A DNA stretch of 64,000 nucleotides from positions 1 to 64,000 of the forward strand of contig NVXR01000011.1 of NCBI GenBank assembly GCA_002733995.1, written 5' to 3'. The notes beneath the pieces are model-generated. The model saw only the letters and a program-made list of their open reading frames with translations, made no database searches and was not told where the DNA came from. The stretch is from Desulfotalea sp. (GTDB lineage Bacteria; Desulfobacterota; Desulfobulbia; Desulfobulbales; Desulfocapsaceae). This document shows, one piece after another, positions 1 through 7,264 of the stretch (its first letter is position 1; each line of letters starts with the position of its first letter). A program made the translations under genes and the position numbers.

Positions 1-199
1 TGCCAGATCTAACATAAACTGAATTTACAGCATCACTCGCAAATTGCTTTTCAAAAGTGTGTTTTAACCCGTTTCCAACTCCAAATAACAACGTAAAAAG
101 TAAAATGGCAAATGCAATTGTAAAACCTGATAAAGCTGTTCTAAGCTTATTTTTGCTTAACGTTTGAAAAATTTCAATCCAACGATCTAAATCAAACAT
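1..199 (-). CDS. MacB/FtsX-type ABC permease, N-terminal fragment (foreign to the rest of the contig)
   Basis: The reverse strand from 199 down to base 1 translates without interruption, starting MFDLDRWIEIFQTLSKNK and continuing into a first membrane segment rich in F, L and A (about residues 24-48, FAILLFTLLFGVGNG). This is the typical N-terminus of MacB/FtsX-like ABC permeases of Flavobacteriia. The gene runs off the left edge, so only about 66 residues are present. It lies 3 bp upstream of the ATPase-type ORF end at 203, but on the minus strand the ATPase precedes it, so the pair reads ATPase then permease as in a normal macB-like operon. The AT-rich, lysine- and asparagine-rich codon use differs clearly from genes after 1785, and the fragment probably comes from a different organism. 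Family assignment is inference from the motif pattern. Confidence 0.7.
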   Translation of the reverse strand, partial: MFDLDRWIEIFQTLSKNKLRTALSGFTIAFAILLFTLLFGVGNGLKHTFEKQFASDAVNSVYVRSG

Positions 200-202
200 A
201 AC

Positions 203-736
203 TTATACGTTTACTTTGTTGTTTATATTTTTTATAACTTTTTCATCACTAATAATAACACCATCTTTCAGACGTACAATTCTATCCGTTTCTGCTGCAA
301 TATCCTCTTCATGTGTGATAACAAATACTGTCATTCCTTCACGATTAATATCTTTTAATAACTCCATAACCGAATTTGAGGTTTTAGAATCTAGTGCCCC
401 TGTAGGCTCATCGGCTAAAACCACTTTTGGATTGGTAACTAAAGCACGTGCAATGGCCACACGTTGCTTTTCACCACCTGAAAGCTCACTTGGTAAATGG
501 TTGGCCCTATCTTTTAAACCTACTTTGTCTAAATACTTCATTGCAATTACTTGACGTTCTTTTCTTCCTATTCCTTTATAGTATAAAGGTAAGGCTACAT
601 TCTCAAGCGCATTTTTATAGGTGATTAAATTAAATGACTGAAATACAAATCCTAAAAATTTATTTCGAAGAATTGCGGCCTTTTTCTCATCTAAATTTTC
701 AATTAATTGTCCGTTTAAATAATAATTACCTTTATC
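203..736 (-). CDS. LolD/MacB-type ABC transporter ATPase, N-terminally truncated by a chimeric junction
   Basis: About 175 C-terminal residues of an ATP-binding cassette protein are present: a Q-loop segment (GFVFQSFNL), the ABC signature LSGGEKQRVAIARAL, Walker B VVLADEPTGALDS and the H-loop VFVITHEED. The Walker A lysine motif and the first beta strands are absent. Instead, upstream of the glycine at 728-730 the reading frame runs into glycogen phosphorylase sequence, so the long apparent ORF reaching 1237 is a fusion of unrelated genes. Codon use and residues (many K, N, I) resemble Flavobacteriia. With the permease after it, this would be an export or lipoprotein/antimicrobial-peptide type ABC pair in its source genome. 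The missing ATP-binding loop means this copy cannot be functional as it stands. Confidence 0.75.
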   Translation of the reverse strand, partial: DKGNYYLNGQLIENLDEKKAAILRNKFLGFVFQSFNLITYKNALENVALPLYYKGIGRKERQVIAMKYLDKVGLKDRANHLPSELSGGEKQRVAIARALVTNPKVVLADEPTGALDSKTSNSVMELLKDINREGMTVFVITHEEDIAAETDRIVRLKDGVIISDEKVIKNINNKVNV

Positions 737-960
737 ATGATTATCATTTGGATATAATACTTTGGTCAGGTTACCCGCCTGTATATGACTTGCTTGCGCG
801 TCTACATAATTACCTTCATCGAAGCGGTTCAAATTAAACGGCGCTGGTGCGCGACATTCCCATAAACGCAGTGGATATACAGAATTATTATTACAACCAA
901 CAATCGGTAAATCCCACGCCATGCCTTCTACCTGCAGACCCGGTAACCAACGACGTAGAT
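737..960 (-). pseudogene. glgP: Glycogen phosphorylase internal fragment
   Basis: In the same reading frame as the ABC fragment, the minus strand encodes RRWLPGLQVEGMAWDLPIVG, then PLRLWECRAPAPFNL and LTKVLYPNDNH. These are conserved internal blocks of glycogen/maltodextrin phosphorylases (the DLP-G, LRLW and KVLYPNDN motifs in the N-terminal half of the roughly 800-residue enzyme). The match stops at the histidine near 737-739, and ABC ATPase sequence continues. Upstream of about 960 the frame loses any resemblance. Only about 75 of some 800 residues are present, so this is a shred. It could be a real rearranged remnant, but a chimeric read or amplification artefact is more likely because both neighbours are foreign to the contig. 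Confidence 0.7.
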
Positions 961-1784
961 TTAGGCCGTCATTATCTGTGTACTCTTCTACGATACTTGT
1001 GTGTGTCCGTTGGAAGACCCTTGTGTGCGTCCGGCAAGGGAATGAACTCATAGGAGAAAAACCCCCTGAGTTGCGTTGAGAAATATACATGAAATCATAA
1101 CCAATGGCAAGAGTATTGACTAACCGGGGAGTGGGGCGGTGCCGCGGAGTGGTAGTCGGGTGGACAATAGGTGTATGTTTGTGGACTTGCGTGGGGAAAC
1201 CTTGTGGTGGCGGGTGTGTTGGGCTGGAGTATATCAAAATACTGGTAATGATCTTAGTTCCTTTTGTAGGGCAGATATGGACGTCTGTTTAACCAATGCC
1301 AGTGCGTAAGATAGAGCGGAAGTTACAAGGACCTAGGAGCTTGCTAACCTGCCTATGACCGGCAAGACCCGCTAGGTAGACTTTGGCCAAAGTCAGAGGG
1401 CGGGCGCGGGGGAAACGAGATTCCCAGCGTGTGAATTGCCGAAGAGAAAGTAAGCGCCTGATAACGCCCAGCCGCCACGATAACATGGGTTGTATTCTCC
1501 TCATTGTTGACACGTTCAAGGATGGGGAATTGAAACTATCACGACAATCGTTACATCTTGCAAAAGAAAAAATACTGCTAAAATGACTGGAAGATATTTT
1601 CAATATCTCGATTGTGGAAGAGTGTCGAACGGATATTTTTGTAGACCCAGCAAACAGACAGCCATGCCTGATTTCTGCAAATCAGGAGAATATTAACAAA
1701 TGACAATCTGACTATTATTGATTATGTCTACACGCAGAGTGACATCTACACGATAAAATTTTATTAGCAATCTGCACCTAAACG
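961..1784. other. Unassigned stretch between the foreign fragments and the first native gene
   Basis: I see no convincing gene here. The open frames at 1104-1292, 1289-1603 (minus) and 1383-1586 have no recognisable motif, no good ribosome-binding site, and compositions (runs of R, W, G, P) typical of spurious frames. The stretch 1095-1240 is unusually G-rich (gggg, tggtgg repeats) compared with both flanks. From about 1302 to 1500 nested complementary segments suggest an RNA structure, described separately. From about 1600 the composition becomes like the later native genes. The switch from foreign to native sequence lies somewhere in this interval and I cannot place it exactly. Confidence 0.5.
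1302..1500 (+). ncRNA. Possible structured RNA (group II intron 5' domain is one unproven option)
   Basis: Starting at GTGCG (1302-1306), the sequence contains nested complementary pairs: ACCTAG near 1331 with CTAGGT near 1373, enclosing CTTGC with GCAAG; then the perfect palindrome GACTTTGGCCAAAGTC at 1379-1394; then GGGAA/TTCCC around an ACGAGA loop near 1410-1424; and GGGCG near 1399 with CGCCC near 1465. This much pairing in 200 bases suggests a folded RNA or the remains of one. GTGCG is the usual 5' end of bacterial group II introns, but I see no domain V and no reverse transcriptase, so that reading would require truncation. A fragment of another structured RNA is equally possible. Confidence 0.2.
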
Positions 1785-2189
1785 ATGCTCAAGGTAATCA
1801 GTCTCAGAAGAAGTTTTCTCTTTCTACCGTTTCTTGCACTTTTCTTCTTCGTGCTTGGTGCCCATGTTTTACATCCGTATTTTCATAATCGTAATGTCAT
1901 TCATTCCGGGTATCAAAGTGAGCTTTTAGCTTCTGATCTCTATCGTTCAGGAGGTCCAATTGCTGCATTATCTAGCAATGATAACTTCTCCTGTCCAATT
2001 TGTGATTTTTTTGCTGTTTGTTCAGTACTCAAAACCGGTACTGTGGAATGGGTCGTCACTCCTTATCATGATCAACGACCAGATATTAATTATCATCTGT
2101 CCGTTATACCTGTCCTCAACACATGCTTTTATATCCGTGGGCCTCCCACCGCAGTCTCCTCTTGTGAAAATCTTCAATTGTTCTGTTAA
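1785..2189 (+). CDS. DUF2946-like small membrane-anchored protein of a metal-uptake operon
   Basis: A 134-residue protein starts with a basic N-terminus and one strong hydrophobic segment (about residues 10-28, FLFLPFLALFFFVLGAHVL), then a histidine-containing region (HPYFH), a central CPIC motif (about residue 70) and a C-terminal RGPP element with two more cysteines. An N-terminal anchor, a Cys-x-x-Cys pair and a terminal R-x-P-P stretch are what I recall of DUF2946-type proteins, which often sit next to copper or zinc handling genes. The cysteines and histidines could bind metal in the periplasm (inference). It is followed after about 250 bp by a ZrgA-like gene, which supports a metal role. 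The start has no clear Shine-Dalgarno sequence, so it is uncertain. Confidence 0.55.
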   Translation: MLKVISLRRSFLFLPFLALFFFVLGAHVLHPYFHNRNVIHSGYQSELLASDLYRSGGPIAALSSNDNFSCPICDFFAVCSVLKTGTVEWVVTPYHDQRPDINYHLSVIPVLNTCFYIRGPPTAVSSCENLQLFC

Positions 2190-2439
2190 GCTTCATTGGT
2201 TTGGGGCTTTTACCCTCTATTGTTCTTCTAGCAAATTTCGTTCTTAGTCGTAGGACTGAATTTGTTTTTAGTCCAAGGAAGGTCGGAAGCAATAGGTGCG
2301 TCGTAACCTTGAGCCTTATGATGCAAGGCCTGACATCAGCTTCAATTCATCCAAATTGACTTATTTGTGGCCCACTCTGCTTGAAACCTAAAGGAGAGTG
2401 TCGCCCATTTATTTTGTAAATATCCTCAGGAGGCTATTT

Positions 2440-3060
2440 ATGTGTGCAAAATCGTTTTTCTCGAAAAGTTCAGGGCTACACCTCAGTTATTCTATGCTTG
2501 GTTTAATGGTATTTTGTTTCCTTTTTTTAACATGTCAGGCGGCTGTAGGTACCGCAGAAACGCGGCAACATGGCACTCATGTTCACGGAATCGGAACGCT
2601 CAATGTGGCTTTTGATGGGAAGGACCTCATCATTGAGTTGGAAAGCCCTGCTGCAAATATTTTTGGTTTTGAACATGCACCAGAAAATGAGCAGCAAAAT
2701 CATAAAGTGGAGGCAGCTTTTGAGTTGCTGCTGGCGGGAGAGGAGATGTTCAATATAACGCCCAAAGCCAAGTGTCGTCTCCATGATGCTGATATTGATA
2801 GCGATATGGCCAAAGGACATTCTCCTGAACATCATCACGAACACGATCGTTTAGTGACAGGTCATACTGATAACGCAGGCCATAGTGACCTTAGAGTTAC
2901 ATATCATTTCGAGTGCGAATCTCCACGTCAGCTGAAGGCAATTGATGTGATGCTGTTTTCATACTTCCCAGGTTTTGAAGAGATTGAAGTGCAACTTCTC
3001 ACTCCAAAGAAACAGACTGCTGTTGAATTGACGCCTCAGAAGTTTAAAATTTCTCTCTAA
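2440..3060 (+). CDS. zrgA: ZrgA-like periplasmic zinc-uptake protein (DUF2796)
   Basis: The protein has about 206 residues. I chose the ATG at 2440 because it is preceded by AGGAGG at the right spacing; an in-frame GTG at 2398 gives a less likely extension. It opens with a signal peptide (hydrophobic core LGLMVFCFLFLTC), then the DUF2796 block RQHGTHVHGIGTLNVAFDG and, around residues 125-150, a histidine-rich loop (EHHHEHD, GHTDNAGH). The family is known from the zinc-regulated zrg locus of Vibrio, where the His-rich periplasmic protein works with an ABC transporter in zinc acquisition. The following ATPase, FtsX-type permease and DUF3299 genes reproduce that gene set. Zinc as the substrate is inferred from the family and the His-rich loop; I did not find a clear Zur box. 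Confidence 0.8.
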   Translation: MCAKSFFSKSSGLHLSYSMLGLMVFCFLFLTCQAAVGTAETRQHGTHVHGIGTLNVAFDGKDLIIELESPAANIFGFEHAPENEQQNHKVEAAFELLLAGEEMFNITPKAKCRLHDADIDSDMAKGHSPEHHHEHDRLVTGHTDNAGHSDLRVTYHFECESPRQLKAIDVMLFSYFPGFEEIEVQLLTPKKQTAVELTPQKFKISL

Positions 3061-3068
3061 GTGAAAGC

Positions 3069-3842
3069 ATGCTAAAGCAAAATTCTGTAAAAGAATTAGA
3101 GCCTTCATGCCCGGATGAAAACCTGAGACCAGTTATTGATATAACCGGTCTCAGTTTCACTTGGCCAAAAGGTTTAGACCCGGTACTTGAAATTGAACAG
3201 TTTCGTGTTGACCGCGGAGAGTTGCTCTTTGTCATAGGGCCAAGTGGTTGCGGTAAATCAACTCTGCTTGGTCTTCTCACCGGTATTCTTCTACCTCAAC
3301 AGGGTGTCGTTGAGGTTCTTCAGCATAAAATTTCATGCTTATCTGAGGTGGCAAGAGACCGATTTCGAGCCGATTCTATCGGTTACATCTTTCAGATGTT
3401 CAACCTTATTCCTTATCTCAGTGTGATAGAAAATGTAATTTTACCGTGTCAGTTTTCTGCGCTACGAAGGGAAAGGGTGTTGCAGCAGGCATCTTCATTA
3501 AAGGAAGAAGCACTACGCCTTCTAGGGCATTTGAACCTGAATGACTCTAGGCTGTTGGCCAAGCCAGTTAGTGAGCTGAGCGTTGGGCAACAACAACGGG
3601 TGGCTGCCGCCCGGGCTTTAATCGGTGGGCCGGAATTGATAATTGCCGATGAACCGACATCTTCTCTTGATACCGATCATCGTGAAGCCTTTTTGCGATT
3701 GCTCTTTGAAGAATGCCGCAGCTCGGGGGCAACACTGGTTTTTGTGAGTCATGATAGGAGCCTGGCTCCGTTTTTTGATAGGGTGGTTGACTTGAATGTA
3801 ATCAATAAAGTGAGCGGTGGGGGAGTGGGGGATCTAGCATGA
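3069..3842 (+). CDS. ABC transporter ATP-binding protein of the Zrg-like system
   Basis: A complete 257-residue LolD/MacB-type ATPase: Walker A GPSGCGKST (about residues 57-65), Q-loop YIFQMFNL, signature LSVGQQQRVAAARAL, Walker B LIIADEPTSSLD and H-loop VFVSHD. The signature has SVGQQ instead of SGGQQ, a mild deviation. It starts 8 bp after the zrgA-like gene and its stop overlaps the permease start by four bases (ATGA at 3839), so translational coupling is likely. It should energise the FtsX-type permease encoded next. In Vibrio the equivalent genes are zinc-regulated. Whether this class pumps zinc directly or drives an extraction step is not evident from sequence. Confidence 0.88.
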   Translation: MLKQNSVKELEPSCPDENLRPVIDITGLSFTWPKGLDPVLEIEQFRVDRGELLFVIGPSGCGKSTLLGLLTGILLPQQGVVEVLQHKISCLSEVARDRFRADSIGYIFQMFNLIPYLSVIENVILPCQFSALRRERVLQQASSLKEEALRLLGHLNLNDSRLLAKPVSELSVGQQQRVAAARALIGGPELIIADEPTSSLDTDHREAFLRLLFEECRSSGATLVFVSHDRSLAPFFDRVVDLNVINKVSGGGVGDLA

Positions 3843-5101
3843 AAAATATATTGCTCCTTGCCTTAAAAAGTTTAAGGAATAGGAAGTTTACCGTCTGTCT
3901 GACTATCGTATCTATTGGCTTGAGTGTTGCTCTGTTGTTAGGGGTAGAGCGAATAAGGACGGAATCGAGGAACAGTTTTACCGCTACTATATCCGATATT
4001 GATCTGGTGGTTGGGGCTCGTAGTGGACCTATCCAACTGTTGCTCTATTCGGTATTCCGTATTGGGCACGCTACGAACAACATCTCTTGGGAGAGTTATC
4101 AGGATATTGCAGCGCTTCCTTCCGTCTTATGGACAATTCCAATTTCATTGGGTGATTCCCATAGAGGCTATCGGGTAATGGGTACATCTACAGAATATTT
4201 TACCCGTTTTAGTTATGGTGGCAAACAGAAATTGGTATTTAAGAAAGGAGCTCCGTTCGCTGATCTCTACGATGCCGTTTTGGGTGCTGAAACAGCCCAA
4301 ACACTTGGCTATAGTATTGGGGATCATATTATCATCTCCCATGGCGCTGGTGATGTCTCCTTCATCGAACATGCTGATAAGCCCTTTGTGGTCGTTGGAA
4401 TTTTGGCACCCACGGGAACGCCGGTTGATCAAACAATTCATGTAAGTCTTGAAGGCATTGAGGCAATTCATGTTGGTTGGAAAGGAGGTTCATCGGTTGG
4501 TGGAGTTAAAATTTCTGCTGATCAGGCAAGACGCCTCAAATTGACCCCAAAGGTTATCACAGCATTTTTGCTTAAATTACAGTCCCCGATTGCCACTTTC
4601 ACTGTACAGCGCACAATTAATCAATACAAAGAAGAGCCGTTGACCGCAATTTTGCCAGGTGTAGCTCTGCAGCAATTATGGGAGTTGGTAGGGGTCGCAG
4701 GCAAAGCTCTAATTGTCGTGTCGGCATGTGTAGTTGTTGTTGGTTTGTTTGGAATGCTGACAACGCTGATGACAAGTCTCAACGAACGACGGCGGGAAAT
4801 GGCTATCCTTAGATCGGTAGGTGCGCGTCCTGTACATATCTTTTCTTTAATTATTGGGGAGGCGATACTGGTAACGGTTTTTGGCATAATTACAGGGGTT
4901 GTTCTTCTTTACAGTCTTCTCATCATAGGTCAGCCGCTCATGGTCGCACGATTTGGCTTGTATATACATATAGCGTTTTTTTCTGGTGCTGAATTGGTGT
5001 TGTTGGGGGCGGTTTTACTTGCCGGTATTGTGGCGGGTATTATACCAGGATGGAAAATATATCATTATTCTCTTAACGATGGAATGACAATTAAAACATG
5101 A
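3839..5101 (+). CDS. FtsX/MacB-type ABC permease of the Zrg-like system
   Basis: A 420-residue permease of the LolC/MacB/FtsX fold: an N-terminal membrane segment at about residues 18-38, a large extracytoplasmic MacB-like domain (about 40-280), then three C-terminal membrane segments (about 285-310, 335-360 and 380-405). The cytoplasmic turn SLNERRREMAILRSVGARP is the diagnostic coupling motif of FtsX-type permeases. It overlaps the ATPase gene upstream and the DUF3299 gene downstream (ATGA at 5098) by four bases each, so the three are one translationally coupled unit. These permeases usually work as mechanotransmitters or extractors rather than channels, so how the system moves zinc is open. 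Confidence 0.88.
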   Translation: MKNILLLALKSLRNRKFTVCLTIVSIGLSVALLLGVERIRTESRNSFTATISDIDLVVGARSGPIQLLLYSVFRIGHATNNISWESYQDIAALPSVLWTIPISLGDSHRGYRVMGTSTEYFTRFSYGGKQKLVFKKGAPFADLYDAVLGAETAQTLGYSIGDHIIISHGAGDVSFIEHADKPFVVVGILAPTGTPVDQTIHVSLEGIEAIHVGWKGGSSVGGVKISADQARRLKLTPKVITAFLLKLQSPIATFTVQRTINQYKEEPLTAILPGVALQQLWELVGVAGKALIVVSACVVVVGLFGMLTTLMTSLNERRREMAILRSVGARPVHIFSLIIGEAILVTVFGIITGVVLLYSLLIIGQPLMVARFGLYIHIAFFSGAELVLLGAVLLAGIVAGIIPGWKIYHYSLNDGMTIKT

Positions 5102-5760
5102 AGGTTCTGAATATGTTGCGAAATATATTATTATTCGGTCTTTGTTTCTGTTTTTATGCCTCTACTTGTAACGTTGCTGTGGCAAGGGAAATTCAATGGG
5201 AGGACCTTGTACCGAAATTACTTTCAGAAGATGATCCAATGGCCGGTTTTTCTGAAGAGGAAAGGGATTCAGCAGAATGGATTATCTACCTGAGAGAATA
5301 TCTGCCCGAAGAAGTGGATACAAGTATGCAAGAATTTTATGATGAAATGAATATAGCCATTGTCAAATTTGAGAAGAAGGGTCTTGATGTGGACAAAATA
5401 ATAGCGGAGAGACGCCTTAGAAATTCTGCTGTTAATACTGAACTTGATGGGCAGGATGTTACTCTTGCTGGTTATCTGCTGCCCCTTGAATTATCTGGGG
5501 ATAAAATAACAGATTTTCTTCTAGTTCCCTATATAGGGGCCTGTATTCATACCCCGCCTCCGCCGCCGAACCAAATAGTTCACGCGGTATCGGTTGTTCC
5601 AATATCTTACCAAGTTGACAGATTGTTTAAACCCGTCTCGATTCAAGGAAGAATAAAGGTGAAATCTCTATCCAAAGACCTCTTTTTGACCGATGGTTCA
5701 AGCAGTGTTGACATTGGTTACACTATGTCCGTTGAAAGTATAGAGGACTATAAACCTTAA
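5098..5760 (+). CDS. DUF3299 periplasmic protein of the Zrg-like system
   Basis: A 220-residue protein with a cleavable signal peptide (hydrophobic core ILLFGLCFCFYAST, about residues 9-25) and a C-terminal DUF3299 domain shown by VTLAGYLLPLE, then LLVPYIGACIHTPPPPPNQ. The conserved cysteine and histidine in GACIHTPPP are characteristic and may bind metal. It starts inside the permease stop codon. DUF3299 proteins occur as accessory members of Zrg-type and related ABC loci; their biochemical role is not established. A second in-frame ATG lies 12 bases downstream and could be the true start. A strong hairpin follows the gene and probably ends the operon. Confidence 0.8.
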   Translation: MKVLNMLRNILLFGLCFCFYASTCNVAVAREIQWEDLVPKLLSEDDPMAGFSEEERDSAEWIIYLREYLPEEVDTSMQEFYDEMNIAIVKFEKKGLDVDKIIAERRLRNSAVNTELDGQDVTLAGYLLPLELSGDKITDFLLVPYIGACIHTPPPPPNQIVHAVSVVPISYQVDRLFKPVSIQGRIKVKSLSKDLFLTDGSSSVDIGYTMSVESIEDYKP

Positions 5761-5782
5761 AAATGCTCATTCACTTACAATA

Positions 5783-5809
5783 CGGACGGTGGCACAACGC
5801 CACCGTCCG
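5783..5809. terminator. Strong hairpin between convergent operon ends
   Basis: CGGACGGTGG and CCACCGTCCG form a perfect 10-bp stem around a 7-base loop. It lies between the end of the zinc operon (plus) and the end of the small heat-shock gene (minus). The downstream side on the plus strand (gagcaatatttcc) has only a weak T-run, so the terminator may be bidirectional or factor-assisted. Confidence 0.7.
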
Positions 5810-5867
5810 CGAGCAATATTTCCACTGATTAAGCAAAACATCTTTGGTTACTAGCTGTTACTCTCGC

Positions 5868-6326
5868 TTAGTTGATGGTGATTTTTTTTGTTTTCTGTGC
5901 TTCGGGCTTTGGTATTGTTAGCTTAAGCACACCGTTGTTTAGGGTCGCTGAGATATTGTCAGCATCAACCTCAAAAGGAAGGTTGAATTTTCGTGCAAAG
6001 GTGCCATAATTTCGTTCTCTGCGATAGCTGTTCTCTGATGCAATTTCTTCGTCGAGTTTGCGTTCACCGCCTAGAGTCAATATTTTACCTTTAATATCGA
6101 CGGTGATGTCCTCTTTTTGCACACCCGCAAATTCTGCTTCTACTATGATCTTTTCCTCTTTTTCATAAATATCAACTTGCAGGTTGTTCTCTTGACTCTG
6201 TCTCCGGGCATCTTGTCCCATAACAAATGGGCTGAAAAAACCGTCGAAAACATCATCAAAAACGTTGGTTGCAGGACGTTGTGTTACGGCCATTCTACGA
6301 TGTGGATTGTAGCGTACGAGGTTCAT
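5868..6326 (-). CDS. Small heat-shock protein, Hsp20/IbpA family
   Basis: A 152-residue alpha-crystallin protein. The N-terminal arm contains FDDVFDGFFSPF, the alpha-crystallin domain spans about residues 48-145 (VDIYEKEEKIIVEAEFAGV, then DITVDIKGKILTL), and the C-terminal I-x-I-like anchor is LTIPKPEAQK. It acts as an ATP-independent holdase that keeps unfolding proteins soluble for refolding by DnaK. The start at 6326 is preceded, on its strand, by AGGAGAAAC. It is a single-gene unit facing away from the neighbouring plus-strand gene at 6478. I saw no clear sigma-32 promoter or ROSE-type thermometer in the upstream 150 bases. Confidence 0.93.
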   Translation of the reverse strand: MNLVRYNPHRRMAVTQRPATNVFDDVFDGFFSPFVMGQDARRQSQENNLQVDIYEKEEKIIVEAEFAGVQKEDITVDIKGKILTLGGERKLDEEIASENSYRRERNYGTFARKFNLPFEVDADNISATLNNGVLKLTIPKPEAQKTKKITIN

Positions 6327-6477
6327 AATGTTTCTCCTATATGTTATTTATGTGTACAACAAAATCATTGAATCTTGTCTCTTGTTACTGGAAATGGTAA
6401 TAATTAATAAGATGATGTCAATAAAAGAAATATTACTAAACGTAAAAAACATAAAAAGTAATTCAAGGTGATAGGGA

Positions 6478-7065
6478 ATGATTGCAAAGAGACGAACATT
6501 GATACGTTTTGAATTTACTGAGGCTTCCTCCGCTGATTTGCGTGGAAAACAATCTGTACGAACAACCTTTAAGTTGTCCGAACGTTCTATAAATGCGCTA
6601 AGTCTTCTGGCGATTCAACTCGGTATCAAGCAGAAATCTCTGTTTGATCATCTGATGGAGGATAATCAGGCATTAGAGCATATCGCCAGGGAGTTTGAGG
6701 ATTTCGAAACTCAAAGGATAAGGGTGGCGAAGACCTATGTTATTTCAAGGAAAACATTGGAAGTACTGGAACGAATTTCTTTGGAGTATGGGACTCCTCG
6801 TGATGCCCTTGTGGAATATTCTATAGAGAGGATTCTGCCATTACTTATAAAAGAGAAGAAGAGGCATGCAAAAAGAAAGGAGATAGCCACTGAAGCAGCG
6901 AAATATTTGCAAGACGGGGTTGCTCTTATGGCCAAGGTCGAGGCAACGCTGGGCCAGGATGATCCTGTGTTTGAAGAAATCTTTTCTATGATGCGGGGGG
7001 TGAACAATTGTAGTGATAATATTGCAAGCCTTGTTGCCCGTGGGAGTAAAATCGAGGAATTTTAA
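6478..7065 (+). CDS. Unrecognised protein with two ribbon-helix-helix-like segments
   Basis: A 195-residue protein I cannot name. Two stretches have the layout of MetJ/Arc-type ribbon-helix-helix motifs, a short basic beta strand followed by two amphipathic helices: residues 24-62 (SVRTTFKLSERSINALSLLA, then a helix from IKQKSLFDHLME) and residues 81-120 (RVAKTYVISRKTLEVLERIS, then TPRDALVEYSIERIL). The rest is a charged helix (KEKKRHAKRKEIATEAAKYL) with coiled-coil character. It could be a DNA-binding protein that carries its own pseudo-dimer, or an antitoxin-like regulator, but no toxin gene is adjacent. The start is supported by AAGGTG about 8 bases upstream. The gene stands alone between the heat-shock gene and cti. 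Confidence 0.7.
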   Translation: MIAKRRTLIRFEFTEASSADLRGKQSVRTTFKLSERSINALSLLAIQLGIKQKSLFDHLMEDNQALEHIAREFEDFETQRIRVAKTYVISRKTLEVLERISLEYGTPRDALVEYSIERILPLLIKEKKRHAKRKEIATEAAKYLQDGVALMAKVEATLGQDDPVFEEIFSMMRGVNNCSDNIASLVARGSKIEEF

Positions 7066-7264
7066 TATCTCTATTTTGTTGTTGTTTGGCGATGTGTGTC
7101 GCTTGTCGTCGGGCATAACTTATCTCTGCACCGGGCCTTATAAATTGCTCCAGGAGAAAAAGAAAGATTGCACCTCTATTTTCTTTTCGTTAGGTTTCGT
7201 TGTCATATATTTACGGGTCTGTTGATTAACTAAGGTTTTCGTTTCTTTAGCTCAGAGGATTTCT

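Noticed and set aside
203..1237. A 344-residue single ABC-type protein
   Set aside because: The frame joins ABC ATPase residues (175 C-terminal) to a glycogen phosphorylase shred and then to unmatched sequence; it lacks Walker A. It is an artefact of a junction, not a fusion protein.
1289..1603. Minus-strand frame of 104 codons rich in arginine
   Set aside because: No start signal and it lies over the region of nested RNA-like complementarity; probably non-coding.
5868..6477. RNA thermometer (ROSE-type) upstream of the hsp20 gene
   Set aside because: No pairing of the AGGAG site with a U-rich or UYGCU-type segment was seen in the leader.
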